Assembly: GCA_051294375.1 (NCBI GenBank)
Contig: CM119264.1
Location: 4,921,070 to 4,985,069, forward strand
Direction of reading: 5' to 3'
Length of the DNA: 64,000 bases
From: Paraspadella gotoi
Lineage: Eukaryota > Chaetognatha
Positions within the stretch are counted from its first letter, which is position 1, and every line of letters starts with the position of its first letter. This document shows, in pieces, positions 11,795-23,900 of this stretch. Both the position numbers and the translations under genes were made by a program. A model generated the notes under the pieces. That model worked only from the letters and a program-made list of their open reading frames with translations. It was not told where the DNA came from and did not search any database.

Positions 11795-11973
11795 GAAAGC
11801 CTCGAAGTTTAAAATAAAAATGCGGTAAAATTTAGTTCGCGGCGAGGTGATCTCGATTTACCATAAACTTTTTAAGCTATCCGTTGATTAGGGAAAAAAT
11901 AAAATTAAAACACCGATAAATCAAAGTAGCCAAATAAAAGTTTTGTGGAGCTCACATCTTCAAAGACAAAAAT
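11795..11973. repeat. Direct repeat, copy 2 of 2 (179 bp)
   Basis: Second copy of the block at 11523-11701, same orientation, starting 272 bp downstream. It lies just inside the left end of the family A foldback element. Confidence 0.9.
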
Positions 11974-12289
11974 GAACATTAATTTAAAAAATATATATAT
12001 AAACATATATAAATATAAAGTGTTTTAATAAGGCTATATTTACATGTAGTACTATCCTTAAAAAATCCAAAAATTTCAAATTGGACTTTTTTTAATTCCT
12101 CGACAAAAGTAATATAACCCATTTTTAAAAATTCTTTAAGAGAGTAAAAAATTAAAAAATATACAAAAAATTAATTGTCAGCTTAAAATATAGGTTTTTC
12201 GATTTTTGACTAACTTAATGAAATAATTTTTAAAAAGGAGTTGTATTTCTTAAGAAATTTGTACAACCAATATAAAAATTATCCATTAA

Positions 12290-12510
12290 TTTAATAATTA
12301 AGCTATCTTGCCCCTGACTTTGGACAGGCTTTGGTGGTTAAAGGCCTCCATCACGCTTACAAGATAATGACAGCAGGTCCCTGCAAGCTTTCAAGACTCT
12401 CTCAGTCTCGTTTATTCACTCCCAGAGTACCCGACTTCCCTATCAATGAAGTGGTATAATATTTCAAAGAATGTTTAAATTGTATGAAAAGACCAATCCC
12501 TCTTATTATC
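12290..12510 (-). repeat. Dispersed repeat family B, copy 1
   Basis: The reverse complement (GCAGGGACCTGCTGTCATTA, TCTTGTAAG, CCAAAGCCTGTCCAAAGTCA, GGGGCAAGATAGCTTA) is repeated twice at 31360-31862 on the + strand and in a diverged form at 54730-54960. It is non-coding, about 250 bp long. Confidence 0.8.
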
Positions 12511-12735
12511 TACTTTTTATGACGAATCCAAATCTGCAAAAATATCTTACAAAAAACTATTTTGAAATTTTAACATTTATAGGGTTAGTACTATATATAA
12601 ACAGTTTACGACGTAAATTGTAAAAATTATAATAAAATTTTTTTATATATTAATGTTCAGTTGTTCATTCCTCACTTTTAGAATTTTAACTTAAGTTAAA
12701 TTTAGACTTTTCACTACGCTTTAATATACATACAT

Positions 12736-13772
12736 CAAACTATTTTCGTTAAAATTTTCCTATTCAACTCAGTACCTGGCCCGGTCAGAAATAATAAACA
12801 GAACCAAAGAACCATAGTAACCATAGAAAATAAGTAACCTACATACATTTAAAATTACCTTAATAAATAAACATTTTCAAAATGATCATGAGGCCTAATC
12901 TCTGAAAATACGCATTTGCATACCGTATCATGACTATCATAAACTATATCGTGACAATACTTTGCTTTAAATCCATTTTATGTTAAAAACTGAATATCTA
13001 AGGCCCAAAACGGCAGGTTCTCTGATACTAATTACACGTTTTGTACGACCTGTACGACCAGCAATACTCTTAACTGTAACATTTGATTTGTTTGCTAATG
13101 GGGAAGTCGTCAGGACATTACAAATACAGCAGTTAAAAATCTCCAAAACTAAAATTCAGTTTAAATGAAGCAAATTTTATGTAAATAGCTGCAAAATTTA
13201 ATAAACATCTTAAATAGCTATTTTTAAAGTAATAAAAAGTCATAGAACTGATATGATAAATCAGACTGGAAAACATGGACAAAAACATCGGAATTTTTGC
13301 ATCACATTACAAAACGTAGACATTAATTTATTTTAACTTAGTCATCTAAATTAAAAACAGTTATAATTACGCTTTGGACTAACGGAACAAATAGTAAAAT
13401 TAATCTTTTTAAAAAAAAATAACTAGTGAAAGCAGTTTTCGAGAATCTGTCTTTAAATAACATGCCATGTATAACTAATATATTACGTTTCAACGTAACT
13501 GGGTTCATTGAGGTTCACATCCAAGAGGGAAAACGGTAGGATATCAGGAAAAAAATGTATCAAATTCAAAAGTCAACAGAAGTAAACTCATCAACCGCAC
13601 GTTAAAATTCAACTTAAAACGCCGTAGATGAAACTTTCACATTGACTTTTTCGTGCGCGTATATGGTGAGAGAAAAAAAAGGCAATTAAAGAGAAAGATT
13701 GTGTTGACCCCCTCCCCGACCCCTCTCTCTCTTTACGCTTGACGATCACAACCAAGGCGGGTCGGGATCGAG
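12736..13772. other. AT-rich intergenic region downstream of XPO1
   Basis: Nothing recognisable. It includes the 3' untranslated flank of XPO1. Short ORFs, for example at 12980-13168, look random. Confidence 0.5.
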
Positions 13773-16700
13773 TCAATCCTGCATTTCCTCCGGCATGTCG
13801 TAAGGATTGAGGATTCCCGGAACAGAGATTTGCACGCGGCGCTTCTCATCTTGCGCCTGTTTCAACGCCGCCTCCCGTTCCTCCAAGTAGAGGTCGCTCA
13901 GGTCTTCCCCGTGGAATTCCTTGATCTGGACGAGGAAGTCGCGGAGGTGCTCCTTGAAGCTGCCGAGGTCTTGGTTGAGAGAGAAAAGGCCAGTGATCAT
14001 GACCTTGACCTGAGATTTGGGACAAAAGAGAGAGAGTTGGAGTCGATCGTTCAAAAATCTCTTTTCATAATATTTTTTTCAAAAATAGGGAACAGAGGTT
14101 TTTGCCTGCGCGTCGGTGAAATGGGGAAAGGCCGTCTTGAGCAAATTGGCGATGTACTGCTGAACGAATTCCACGTTATTTCCCGACGCGTTGACTTGAC
14201 CCTCGGCCGATAAAGGAACCGTGATCTTGCCTGAAAAGACAATATAGAGAGAGGTTTTACCGTACCTCCATCCGACATCTTTTAAAACGAATAAATTAAC
14301 ATATACCGGCTTCGACGATAGTAAACATATGGGCTAGTATCGTAGCATGTTGCGTAAGGTTTCCAGAATGAGACGTGTCCGTCACCACGGCGAATAAATG
14401 GGACAAAATGTCGAGAAAGAATGTTTGGTAAAAAGATTGTGCCGCAGTTTGTTCCGCTTGGCTAAAGTTCTGCGCGAAAAAAACTCAATAAATAAACGAA
14501 CAAAAAAGATCTGCTTCGAAAATAAAAAACAATTTTCATACCTGGAACATGGAGTACATGATGGAGAGACCGATTTCGGCAACATTGCGCATGGTGTGCT
14601 TTAATGCCCAAATCACCGAGTCGAGGACGAGTTTGAATTGCGGCCCGGGAATATTAAGAAGCGCAGGAAAGCAGTGAGAGTTCACGGCCTAGAAAAGTCA
14701 GTTGTGACAAGTTTTAAATCTAAATCAAACAATAAATAGAGCCTATTTTTAGTCGCCACATTTTTCTCCAAACATCACGTCACAAACAACCTGATCAGAG
14801 TCACCAGTCACCCCACATAGCTAATCTATCTCTTTATTCGTGCTAAAAACACTCGGCAAACTTAGAAACGAGAGACCTCTAGCACCATTTGAAGAACACC
14901 ATGAATGGATTTTCTTCCAACCACGATCTCGCAAGCTAGGTATCCGGATTGTCAAAGATCCGAGCCACATCGCACTCTCGAATCAAAACGAAAACATTAA
15001 AAGAACAAAAATTAAATTCGTGGAAATATACGTAAAAAGAAACTGCAGAGTTACAAGGAGAAATTATTAAATCTCAAGCACTACCTGGAGTTCTACTAAC
15101 CTGCAACAACAAAAAGAAGTTGATTCGGTGTTCGGGGTATTCTTCAAAATTCTTGTTGATCATGTCAAGGGTGCATTCGAAGACTGCGTCAAAGATCGGC
15201 GGAACGTCGTTGGTGATATGCGACTCCAGTTTGTTTACCACGGTTGCCATGGTAGAAAGAACTTCCGGCTCACGAGCCTGAAAAAAAGAAAAGAAAAAAA
15301 AACGAATGAGATGGAGACAAAAAAAATCACAATAATGCGGTTTTTTCGATGGCTGACGAACCTGCGGAATGTTCCGTTGGTAATCGGTGAGGACGGCCTC
15401 AAGAAGGTGAGGGATGAAGTTGGTGACGACGAGAGTGGGATCTGTGGAGCGACTCACCCACCCTGAGATCAGCTTCAACGTTTCCTTTTTAACGGTTCTC
15501 ATGGAACGGATGAGAAGCTGCTTCGTCACGTTTTCCCCGTGAAGCGTGATCGCTGAGCTGATGTTCTCCGACATGACCTTGAAAAAAGATTATCATCAAT
15601 ACTTTATAATTTGTAATTTATTAAGCCCAATGGCCAATACGCACAAACAATAGAAACTTACCTTATAGACATTAAGCATGTCCAAATATATTCTTCCCAA
15701 TTGGTGAACATATGGGTGACCTAGGGCTTTGCAGGCTCGAACGTTGGTCTTTAAGATGTTTCCTAACTGTTTTACAGCTTGCAAGTCTTTCAGGAACTCC
15801 ACATTTTTGGACGCTTGGGAAATGATAGCATCCCAAACCTAGTTATTAACGTGAAATATTTAAAAATCTATGCAATCTAATATAAAATTTTCAAATGAAA
15901 CACACTTGATTTGGCAGCGACATGTACTTTTCGATCAGCGCTTCTTGAACGGAAGTGTCCGTTTGCGCTGAGATCATATAACCAACAGCTTCGTAAAATG
16001 TGTGAACCTAAAGATGGGAAAGATGAAAAAACACGATATAAATTCTCAAAAAGAAAAATGTATTATTGGATCGGTTTCGAGTAGTTGTGTTCATCCTAAA
16101 AATTTCATACTTGCTGTGGTTGAAGATCGCACACAATTGTGTTGATTGTCGACAATATCTCTTCGATGAAAGGCATAACTTCCCCAACTTGAACGGTAAC
16201 GAAATGTCGCCGACACTTTTGCGCGATCTGCAAAAAAAAAAAAAAAAAAAAGAAAAAATCAAATCTTAGTTCTATTTCAAATGATAACACGTCCCTGTCA
16301 GGGTCCGGGAAAGTTTCTACAAAAATACCTTGATGAAAGTGTCACACGCCATGTCCTGAACTCCGTCATGCGTCTCGTGCATGAATTCGAACAATTTATT
16401 CACTACAGTTTTCAAAAATTTCCAATGCGCCCTCAAGAATCGAGGATATTGCCCGACTACGTACATAATGTTAGAAGCGATGATGGCCTAAAGGAAAAAA
16501 ATCATTTATTGAATCGCGAATGGTGCTTTTCGAGCAAGACTTAACATTTCATCTCCTGTACCTTGTTATCTTTTCCTCTTTTCTGTTCGCACAATCCTAG
16601 TAATTCTTTGATAACGGTCACCAAAAACCGTTTTTCGTCCTCTTCGTGCATCGCGCCTAATTAAGAAAAACTGCATTAAAAAACGCTCTAAAAATCAGCG

Positions 16701-18497
16701 AATGTTTTTTCGAATAATAAATTCAATTAACCTGATATGGAGCCGATGGCCCAGCACAGAGTGTTAAGGTTTTTCCAGCTCCACTCAGTGCCGTTGACTT
16801 GATTGTGCAATTTTTCCGTCATGATTTGCTCTGTATCGACGTAGTCCAAATGCGTCAAATAGACCAAAGTTTCGCGCATGTTTTTGTAGAGATTAATCGA
16901 ATCCGTATCCTAAATGAACCAAAATCAACATAAGTTACATCTAATATTTAAAAAAAACCTAGTTTATTAGTATAAATTTAATGACCCAGACCTTCATGAA
17001 TTCTCTAACGACTTCTCCTTGCTCGTTCTCCACGACGAGAACTTCCTCTGGCTTGGCCATTCGAGAGATCATCACCCGTCGAACTTGGGTCAGGATGGGA
17101 GCGTAAAGTTGCCGTCGAGGAGCCTGGAAAGAGGGACATCGACGTTATTCGTCAAAACTGCTATTTAGGTTGTGACAGAAAGTACTATATGATGTTATAC
17201 ATCTGTATGTAACAATGTATGCATCATTTACGTATAATTATAAAAACACGAAATTCACGAGTTTGAAAAAAAGGGTACTCACCGGAGTTTCCGACGATCT
17301 GGATCCCAATAGTAATGGGGTGGCGGAGAAGGGATTTTCCCGATAAAGATCCGAGGCCAACATGTTCCAGTATTCGAGACAGATTTTGAAGACTTCCACC
17401 TCTTCGACTTCGGAAATTTTGACCAAGTAATGGAGGGCCTCCTTGAGCGGCTCTTGCATGTCCGGTTTTTTCTCGATCAACTGTCCGTGCTCCTTCAAAA
17501 ATGTGCAGAGGAAGAGGCTCAGGTTCTGCACAAAGTTTTGGTCCTCGTCGGAGCCGGTGTTGTAGGCGTCGCGGATGTTGGCGTCGAGCGGGATCATCGT
17601 CTTCAGTTGCTGCATCGTCTGCGTGAAAAGCTGCACGAATTGTTCGTCGTACTGATTGGCGACGTTGATGGCGGCGATCTCGGCCAGACACTTGAAGGAG
17701 ACGTTGCGGAAAAGGGGGACGGCGAGAAACTTGTAAACGAGCGTGGAGATCACCTTCGTCTCGAAGATGTAGCCCAGCGGGATCCAGTTAAGAAAGCGAA
17801 GGAGCGTCTCCAGCGTGGACATGGCCAGGTTGGGATTGTTCGAATTGTCCATCACGTATTGACAGAGTTGAAAGATGGCGGAGAACTCGCTGCACATGCT
17901 GTCTTTGAGATGCTTGGCTTTGGCCTGCGTCATCTGCCCCGAGGAGAAGTCGAAGACTTCTTCGCTCAGCAGTTTCAAGATCTGCATGTTGTTCTGGCAG
18001 AGAGACTCGTTGGACTGGGAGGCGCCGACGATGTCCGAGATAAAGGAAGGCCAGTTCTTGGGCCATTCGTGCTTGAGAATTTGGACGAGGATCATGTTGA
18101 GCTTGGAGACGTAGACTCTCTCCTTGTCCATGAGTTCCGCATCCGAGCTCGTCTTGATGATTAGACACACGATGTACTTTTTCACTCCTTCGCACTGGGG
18201 CCGCGGAAGAGCCTTCCATCGCGTCTTGATCACGTTCTCGAGGATTTGCAGGGCGTAGTACTTTGTCTGTTGATTCTGCGAGTATTCGAGGATGGTGTCC
18301 ACGCGCGTCCAAGCGTCCGGATGCTCCTTCAGCGTCGTCAACACCTGCTGCGCCACCTTCTGTTCTTGGCCCACGCCCGAGTAAAGGCTGCTGACGACAT
18401 TGTCCAGAAGTCCGATGTCGAGCTTTTCGTTGAAGTCGAGAAGTCGCTGCGCCTGGTCGGTTGCGTTGGCGGTGGCGGCCATTGTCACGGGAGGCAT
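13773..18497 (-). CDS. XPO1: Exportin-1/CRM1 nuclear export receptor
   Basis: XPO1 carries leucine-rich NES cargo out of the nucleus with RanGTP. Fourteen exons: 17283-18497, 16992-17123, 16732-16909, 16562-16656, 16329-16487, 16111-16227, 15906-16007, 15662-15838, 15362-15577, 15101-15277, 14542-14688, 14307-14469, 14106-14230 and 13773-14009. They sum to 3240 nt, giving 1079 aa (human 1071). The N-terminal importin-beta/CRIME region includes [20 protein letters not shown] and [14 protein letters not shown]. The NES-groove segment [15 protein letters not shown] keeps the cysteine (residue about 531) that leptomycin B modifies in human Cys528. The C-terminus is [17 protein letters not shown]. 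The start could also be the second ATG at codon 6. The last intron begins with GC (CAG|GCAAAA), a GC-AG intron. All exons are well conserved, so the gene is probably functional. Confidence 0.97.
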
Positions 18498-19116
18498 TTG
18501 AATTGAATTTAAGAGGGTTGACGAGAGAAACTATCGTCTCCTTCCTGCCGAGGCAAGGGATGCCCGATCTGGCAGATTTGAAAATTTAACGCGTAGTCTT
18601 CTGAAATAAAACTTAATTCGTTGAAAATGTACTAACACGTGTGAGAAAAAGGAGGAGAGCAAAAACGCTACCAGTCTCAACCGGATAGGATTTCAAAAAC
18701 CCAACTGAAACGAAACAAGCGTCGAAAAACGAGGCGCTCAATATCATCTGGGTCAAGACAACAAGAAAAATTTTTAAACTTAAACAGAAAAATGTCAAAG
18801 TCCACGCGACCAAAACTTCACGCGGTCAAAGCTTTACGCTGTTTGGCCAGATAGGAAGCACGATCCACCGGCGGGCAGACAGGCCGACCCAGTCAACTAT
18901 ATCGCCCAAACGAACGATCATCGTACAAATTTGAGACGGTCGGCGGAAATGGCGAACGACGGAGGACGGAAGCGTCGACTTTCCCCGTGAAAAAATTAAC
19001 GTCAATAATGGTTTTACCAGAATGGGGTCTTGGCGCTTGGCGCTGTTGGATTGAACCGGTTCCAGCCAGTTCCTTTGGTTTCTCTCCCTCTCTGGCTTTC
19101 TGCAGATAAACAGCGA
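18498..19116. other. 5' flank of XPO1
   Basis: Moderately GC-rich near the start codon. No coding region is supported. It probably holds the XPO1 promoter on the minus strand. Confidence 0.4.
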
Positions 19117-19240
19117 CGCCGATTGGTTGACGCGACTATCGATCTAGTCGCTGATTGGTAGACGCGCTTTCTTAATCTTCTTAATGATTAGCCATCGCTT
19201 CTTTGGCCGTCGATGCTGATTGGCTCGCGGACTATAAAGG
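19117..19240 (+). promoter_or_regulatory. Candidate promoter: three inverted CCAAT boxes and a TATA box
   Basis: GATTGG occurs at about 19121, 19152 and 19218, each in a similar GCYGATTGG context, followed by TATAAAGG at about 19233. Clustered CCAAT (NF-Y) boxes upstream of TATA in + orientation look like a core promoter. No long ORF follows; a 65-codon frame at 19203-19400 would overlap it and is not convincing. It may drive a non-coding or unrecognised transcript, or act from a distance on XPO1. Confidence 0.35.
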
Positions 19241-20944
19241 CAGAGAGCGCGCGGGGTACGAGGACGTAGCATCCCCGATTAAAATCTATCCTCGGTTTCG
19301 GTTTTACCAACAAAGGAACAAGCGTTGTCCCATTCCCATTTCATTATCTATTATAAAAAATACAAGCGTTGACCCATCCCCATTTCATTCTTTATTATAA
19401 AATTATTTTAATATGGAGGACGAAATATTTATCAGATAAAAAAAAAAGGTCAACGCAACAAAGAAAAACAACTTTCGCGGTCATATTTACTTACCAATTG
19501 TTTCTCTCGTGAAAAGGAATTGTGGTCTAAAGATTTATTGTTGTTTGGCAAAGAAATTTTTTCAGACCTCTACAGATCAGTTTTAATATATACTTATATT
19601 TATATTTAGATATAAAACGCAATCAACTGGCTTACAGAAAATCTGAATCATCCACATTGTAACATAAATTTTAAAAACCGACCCTTTCTCGCGTGTACTA
19701 ATCAAGCTAATTTAAAACAAAAGCTGCTATTTACTGTATTGTATCTCACTATTTTTATTTTAGGAGTATTCATTATAATTGAAAATCGAAAGAGTACTTG
19801 TGTCATTTTATTTTATTTTTAATTTCCTATCTATAGCAATGACTGTGTAAAAAATCAAGATGATTGTCATCATTTTATTGAAGAAAAACAAAGTTTTCAA
19901 TATTACAACCATGCCCGATACATAATATGCAAACATTTTTACAGTAAATATTAATGCATTCCCAATTACAAAGCTAAAAAATGTATTAACTTAGTAAACA
20001 ATAAAACTATCAATTGTAGAAAACAAAGAACAATTAAATCATTTGCAACCGAATTTAAAGGTTAAGTTCATTTTTAAGTAATTTAATAGTACAACTTAAA
20101 ATATGCCTAATTACTATCTGTCTCCTTTTAAGCAAAGTAATTAAACGAGCGAGAAGTATTCCTGGATGTTAATGAAAAAATGTAGTTGGAGTTTACTGCA
20201 TTTTTTTACATGATAAAACATTTCTATTTTCATTGAATGAAATCATGACTAAGATGAAAAATTAAGAAAATCCTTTAATTTCCGAAATCCTATTAGAATT
20301 TATGCTAATAAAGTTTAACTGAATCCAGCATATCAATGTCTTTTTAGTACGTAGAAAGACAAAAAAATTAATTTTATGGTATTATCACTTTTTGCTCTGC
20401 AAGTTAAACAATTATGTTGTTTAAAACGTTTTTATCCACTTCTCATGGATATTTTAGTCACAAAAATATTTTCCCTTTGATAAAGGTATAAAAATTTGTA
20501 GGACCTTAAACAGACTGAAAAGAAAAAATTCATTAAAAAAATCCATAGACAACTGCATATTCGCTAATGAGAGATCACTGAAGTCTAATTTTTCGGTAAC
20601 AGTAAAACAAAACTATATAGCCCATTCTGCTATCACTATAGAACGACAATAAATTGAATTTTTAAATGAATTTTTCTGAAAGAAAAAAGCAGAAAAAATT
20701 ACTAATGCTAATAATGTTTTTTAAAAAAGAAATACTCATACCTAACTAAAAACCAAAAAAATTTGGATAAATATGCTCAAGCTTTAGGTTTTAATGAACA
20801 ATTGTCACACAATTTTAGTTATACAATGTACATTTTCTAGTATCGGACATTTACCAGTCGTACTACCATCACAGTAACCTGAGATTACTGTTTTCAAATT
20901 CATATTTACTAATATGTATATTATAAAAATGTTAATTCAAACCT
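19241..20944. other. AT-rich intergenic region between XPO1 and the SLC4 gene
   Basis: No gene is supported. A 40-bp segment (CAAGCGTTG...CCCATTTCATT) is duplicated in tandem at about 19318-19403. The rest is AT-rich and contains the 3' flank of the SLC4 gene. Confidence 0.5.
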
Positions 20945-23900
20945 TCAGTCCAATGGTTTCTCAACATCTTTTTTGTTGTGATGGTGGTGGTGATGGTGGT
21001 GGTGATGTCCGTTATGTTTTCTAAAAGTAAATGACATTAAAATATCTTTGATTTAAATTGCTCAATTTACGAAACCACGATATATGACTTTTTAAAAATG
21101 TTGAGCATTAATAAATATAATTTTTAAGTATTTATTGTTAGATAAGCTTCAAAATTTTAAATTTATTACCTGTGCTTCAAACTATTATCCGTTTTGACAG
21201 GAGAACTTAAGCTTAGATTGTTATGGCTATTTATACTCTTCCAATTGGACGTTTTGCTGATTTCATCCGTAATATTGATATCATTATTTCCCATTTTGTT
21301 TTGTTCACTTGACATGACGCCACTTCCTTCATTCTTGTCAGACTGCGAAAATAAGTTAAGGAACCACATTGAAAGCTGACTTAATAAAAATTATGTTAAA
21401 AGTTATTTTTTAAATGAGAAAAATTTTAAATCAAACTTTTTCCTCAACTTCCTATCATTTTTCGCACACTGATTCGCATGCAGAGGGATTTTTTAACTGT
21501 GATGTGTACTAAGGCGTAGTAAATTTTCTAAATTTAACTTTAATTAAAATTCTAAAAGTGAAGAACGAACAACATTATATTAATGAACATTTATGTAATA
21601 AAAAATTTATAATAAATTTTACAATTTACGCAGTAGGCCATATTTATACTAGTACTAAACCAATAAATGTTAAAATTTTAAAACAGTTTTTTGTAAGATT
21701 TTTTTGCAGATTTGGATTCGTCATAAAAAGTTGACAAAAAGAAATATAACTCTTTTTGAAAAATTCCTTCATTAAGTGGGTCAAAAATGAGAAAAAGCTA
21801 TATTTTAAGCTGAAAATTTACTTTTTCCATATTAAATATAGTTTTTTAAATTTTTAACCCACTTAATGAAAGAATTTTTAAAAATGACTTATATTTTCTT
21901 TTATCAACTTTTTACGAGGAATTCAAATCTGCAATCAAAATTAAGAAAAGCCTATTTTAAATTTTTCGATTTTATAAGGTTAGTACTATATATAAATATA
22001 GCCTACTGCAAAAATTAAAAAACATAAAATTAATTTTTTTTACAAATTAATATTCACTGATGGTATGTTGTTCATAATTGACTTTTAAATTTTCGTATGT
22101 AACTTTCACTACGCCTTAATGTGTACTTCGCAGGAGAAAGATTTGAATGCCCGCATAAAAGTACGTTTTAAAGCACTATTATGCTAAATAGTAAATCGAT
22201 TTTATAAAGAAATAGCATGCAAGTAAACAGGTTTAACATTTTGTCCAAAAATGGAACATGTATATGTTTTCTAAGTGGTATGTCTTCTTGAAGGGCTTGA
22301 ATAAACTAAGAATCTTTTTACACAAAGTGTTAACATGTACACGAGAATCTTTATTTTTGAAAATGAAGAAGAATAGGCTCAGCTACAGTGAACAAGCAAC
22401 TGAAGATGAAAAAATAAAAGTAAAATGAAGAAAAATTCAAGGACATGTGACAAAGGTAGGCGTTTAAAGCAATGGGAAGTTCTTATTTTTCAATGGTAGC
22501 TTTAGACGCAAAAACATTTTTTGACATTCACAAAAAAATGTGGCACTTCACAATTTCTGCACATTTTTACACAAGAGACACCATAATACATTGTACTTCA
22601 TGATTAATGCAGATTTTAGAAAAAAAAGGTGACTTCACTTTTACTAGACCCTCTTTAAATGTTGGTGAAATTGTGCAAATGTGGACAATACATCTAATTT
22701 TACAAAGAGTGTAGTTCAAGAAAATTTGACTTACAAAAGCAGGATTTAAGTAAGATGATTTTGAGTTCTGAGAAAAAGTTAAGATAATACTTTCAAACTA
22801 AATTAAATTGATATTTGACTGTCGAGTCTATTAATAAATATTGACCAAAATATCACACTACCAAGGAATATTTGCTTCATTTTTTTTAGTTGGGTGTCAG
22901 AAATATTTTTTTATTTTTAACACAGCAATAATATTTTTCTTTTTAAAAAGGAATAATTTGTTTGAAATAATTAATATTAATATTAGTGAATTAATATTAA
23001 ACATTTCATAGCTGCAAATTCCATTGGATAAATTCGTAAATACAAGCATAAAAACCAATAAAAAACGAAAAATATAAACAATCTGAAAAAATTTTTATAT
23101 AAATATTTCCTGACCGAATTTTCACAATGCAATATTACTTAAAACAAGAAGTTAGTTTTGAATAATAACAACGCCATTGAAAAATGTTCGATGCAATTTT
23201 CAATCTGGCCCATTTTTACCTTTTTATGGTTGTTTTCTGAGTTAGATAAAGAGGAATCATCAGAAACTAATTTCTCTGCCTCCTCTTTTTTGTGAAATTC
23301 GGGCATGATATCGTCCAATTCGGCGAGTTCGTGTTTTGAAAAGACATAATCCAGCAATTTCCTCACTCCCACCAAAGCCAGAACCATTAACGGAAAAAGG
23401 ATTGAGGATTCCTACAAAGCATTTCATTTCATTTACGCATACTCAAAAACTATGCCTATCGAATTCTGCCACGTACCTCAAAACTTTTGATTATCCATAA
23501 AAGAGCTAAGCACAATACTTGTACTGCTGTGAACAGGTGAACCCGATAAGTGCGCACGTGTCGTAAATACATAAAATCAGGCTGAGCAAGAAAGAAAAAG
23601 GAATTTAACTTCAAAACGCACCCCCCCCTAAAAAAGAGCTCATTTTACATTTTGTTATCATCACCTGATACTTGGTTGGCATAAAAACCAAGAGCATTCT
23701 GTCTATAAGCTGAATTCCTTTTAAGGAAGAAAATCCCATGAAGAGGAAAACTCCATAAAGGACTGGCATCGGAATTAACTGAAATATCAATAATACAGGT
23801 TTTTTCATTCATATAAACTTATCAAATTCTGAACCAAATAATACGAAGAGAGAAAATGCATGAATTTTAGAATTTTTTCCCCTAAACACTAGAAATTAAC

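Larger units (their letters stand above)
11743..12735. mobile_element. Foldback/MITE-like element, family A copy 1
   Basis: Ends are inverted repeats: on the left ATTAGAGCGTAGTGAAAGT near 11752-11772 and on the right its complement ACTTTTCACTACGCTTTAAT near 12705-12725. The inner arms also match another copy at about 21508-22130 (for example GGTTAGTACTATATATAAA near 12585). No transposase is visible, so it is non-autonomous. It has itself been hit by the second copy of the 179-bp repeat (11795-11973) and by a family B repeat (12290-12510). Confidence 0.65.

Noticed and set aside
17430-18164. A 244-codon + strand ORF.
   Set aside because: It lies opposite the conserved first exon of XPO1 and shows no family similarity; it is a shadow of the GC-rich exon.
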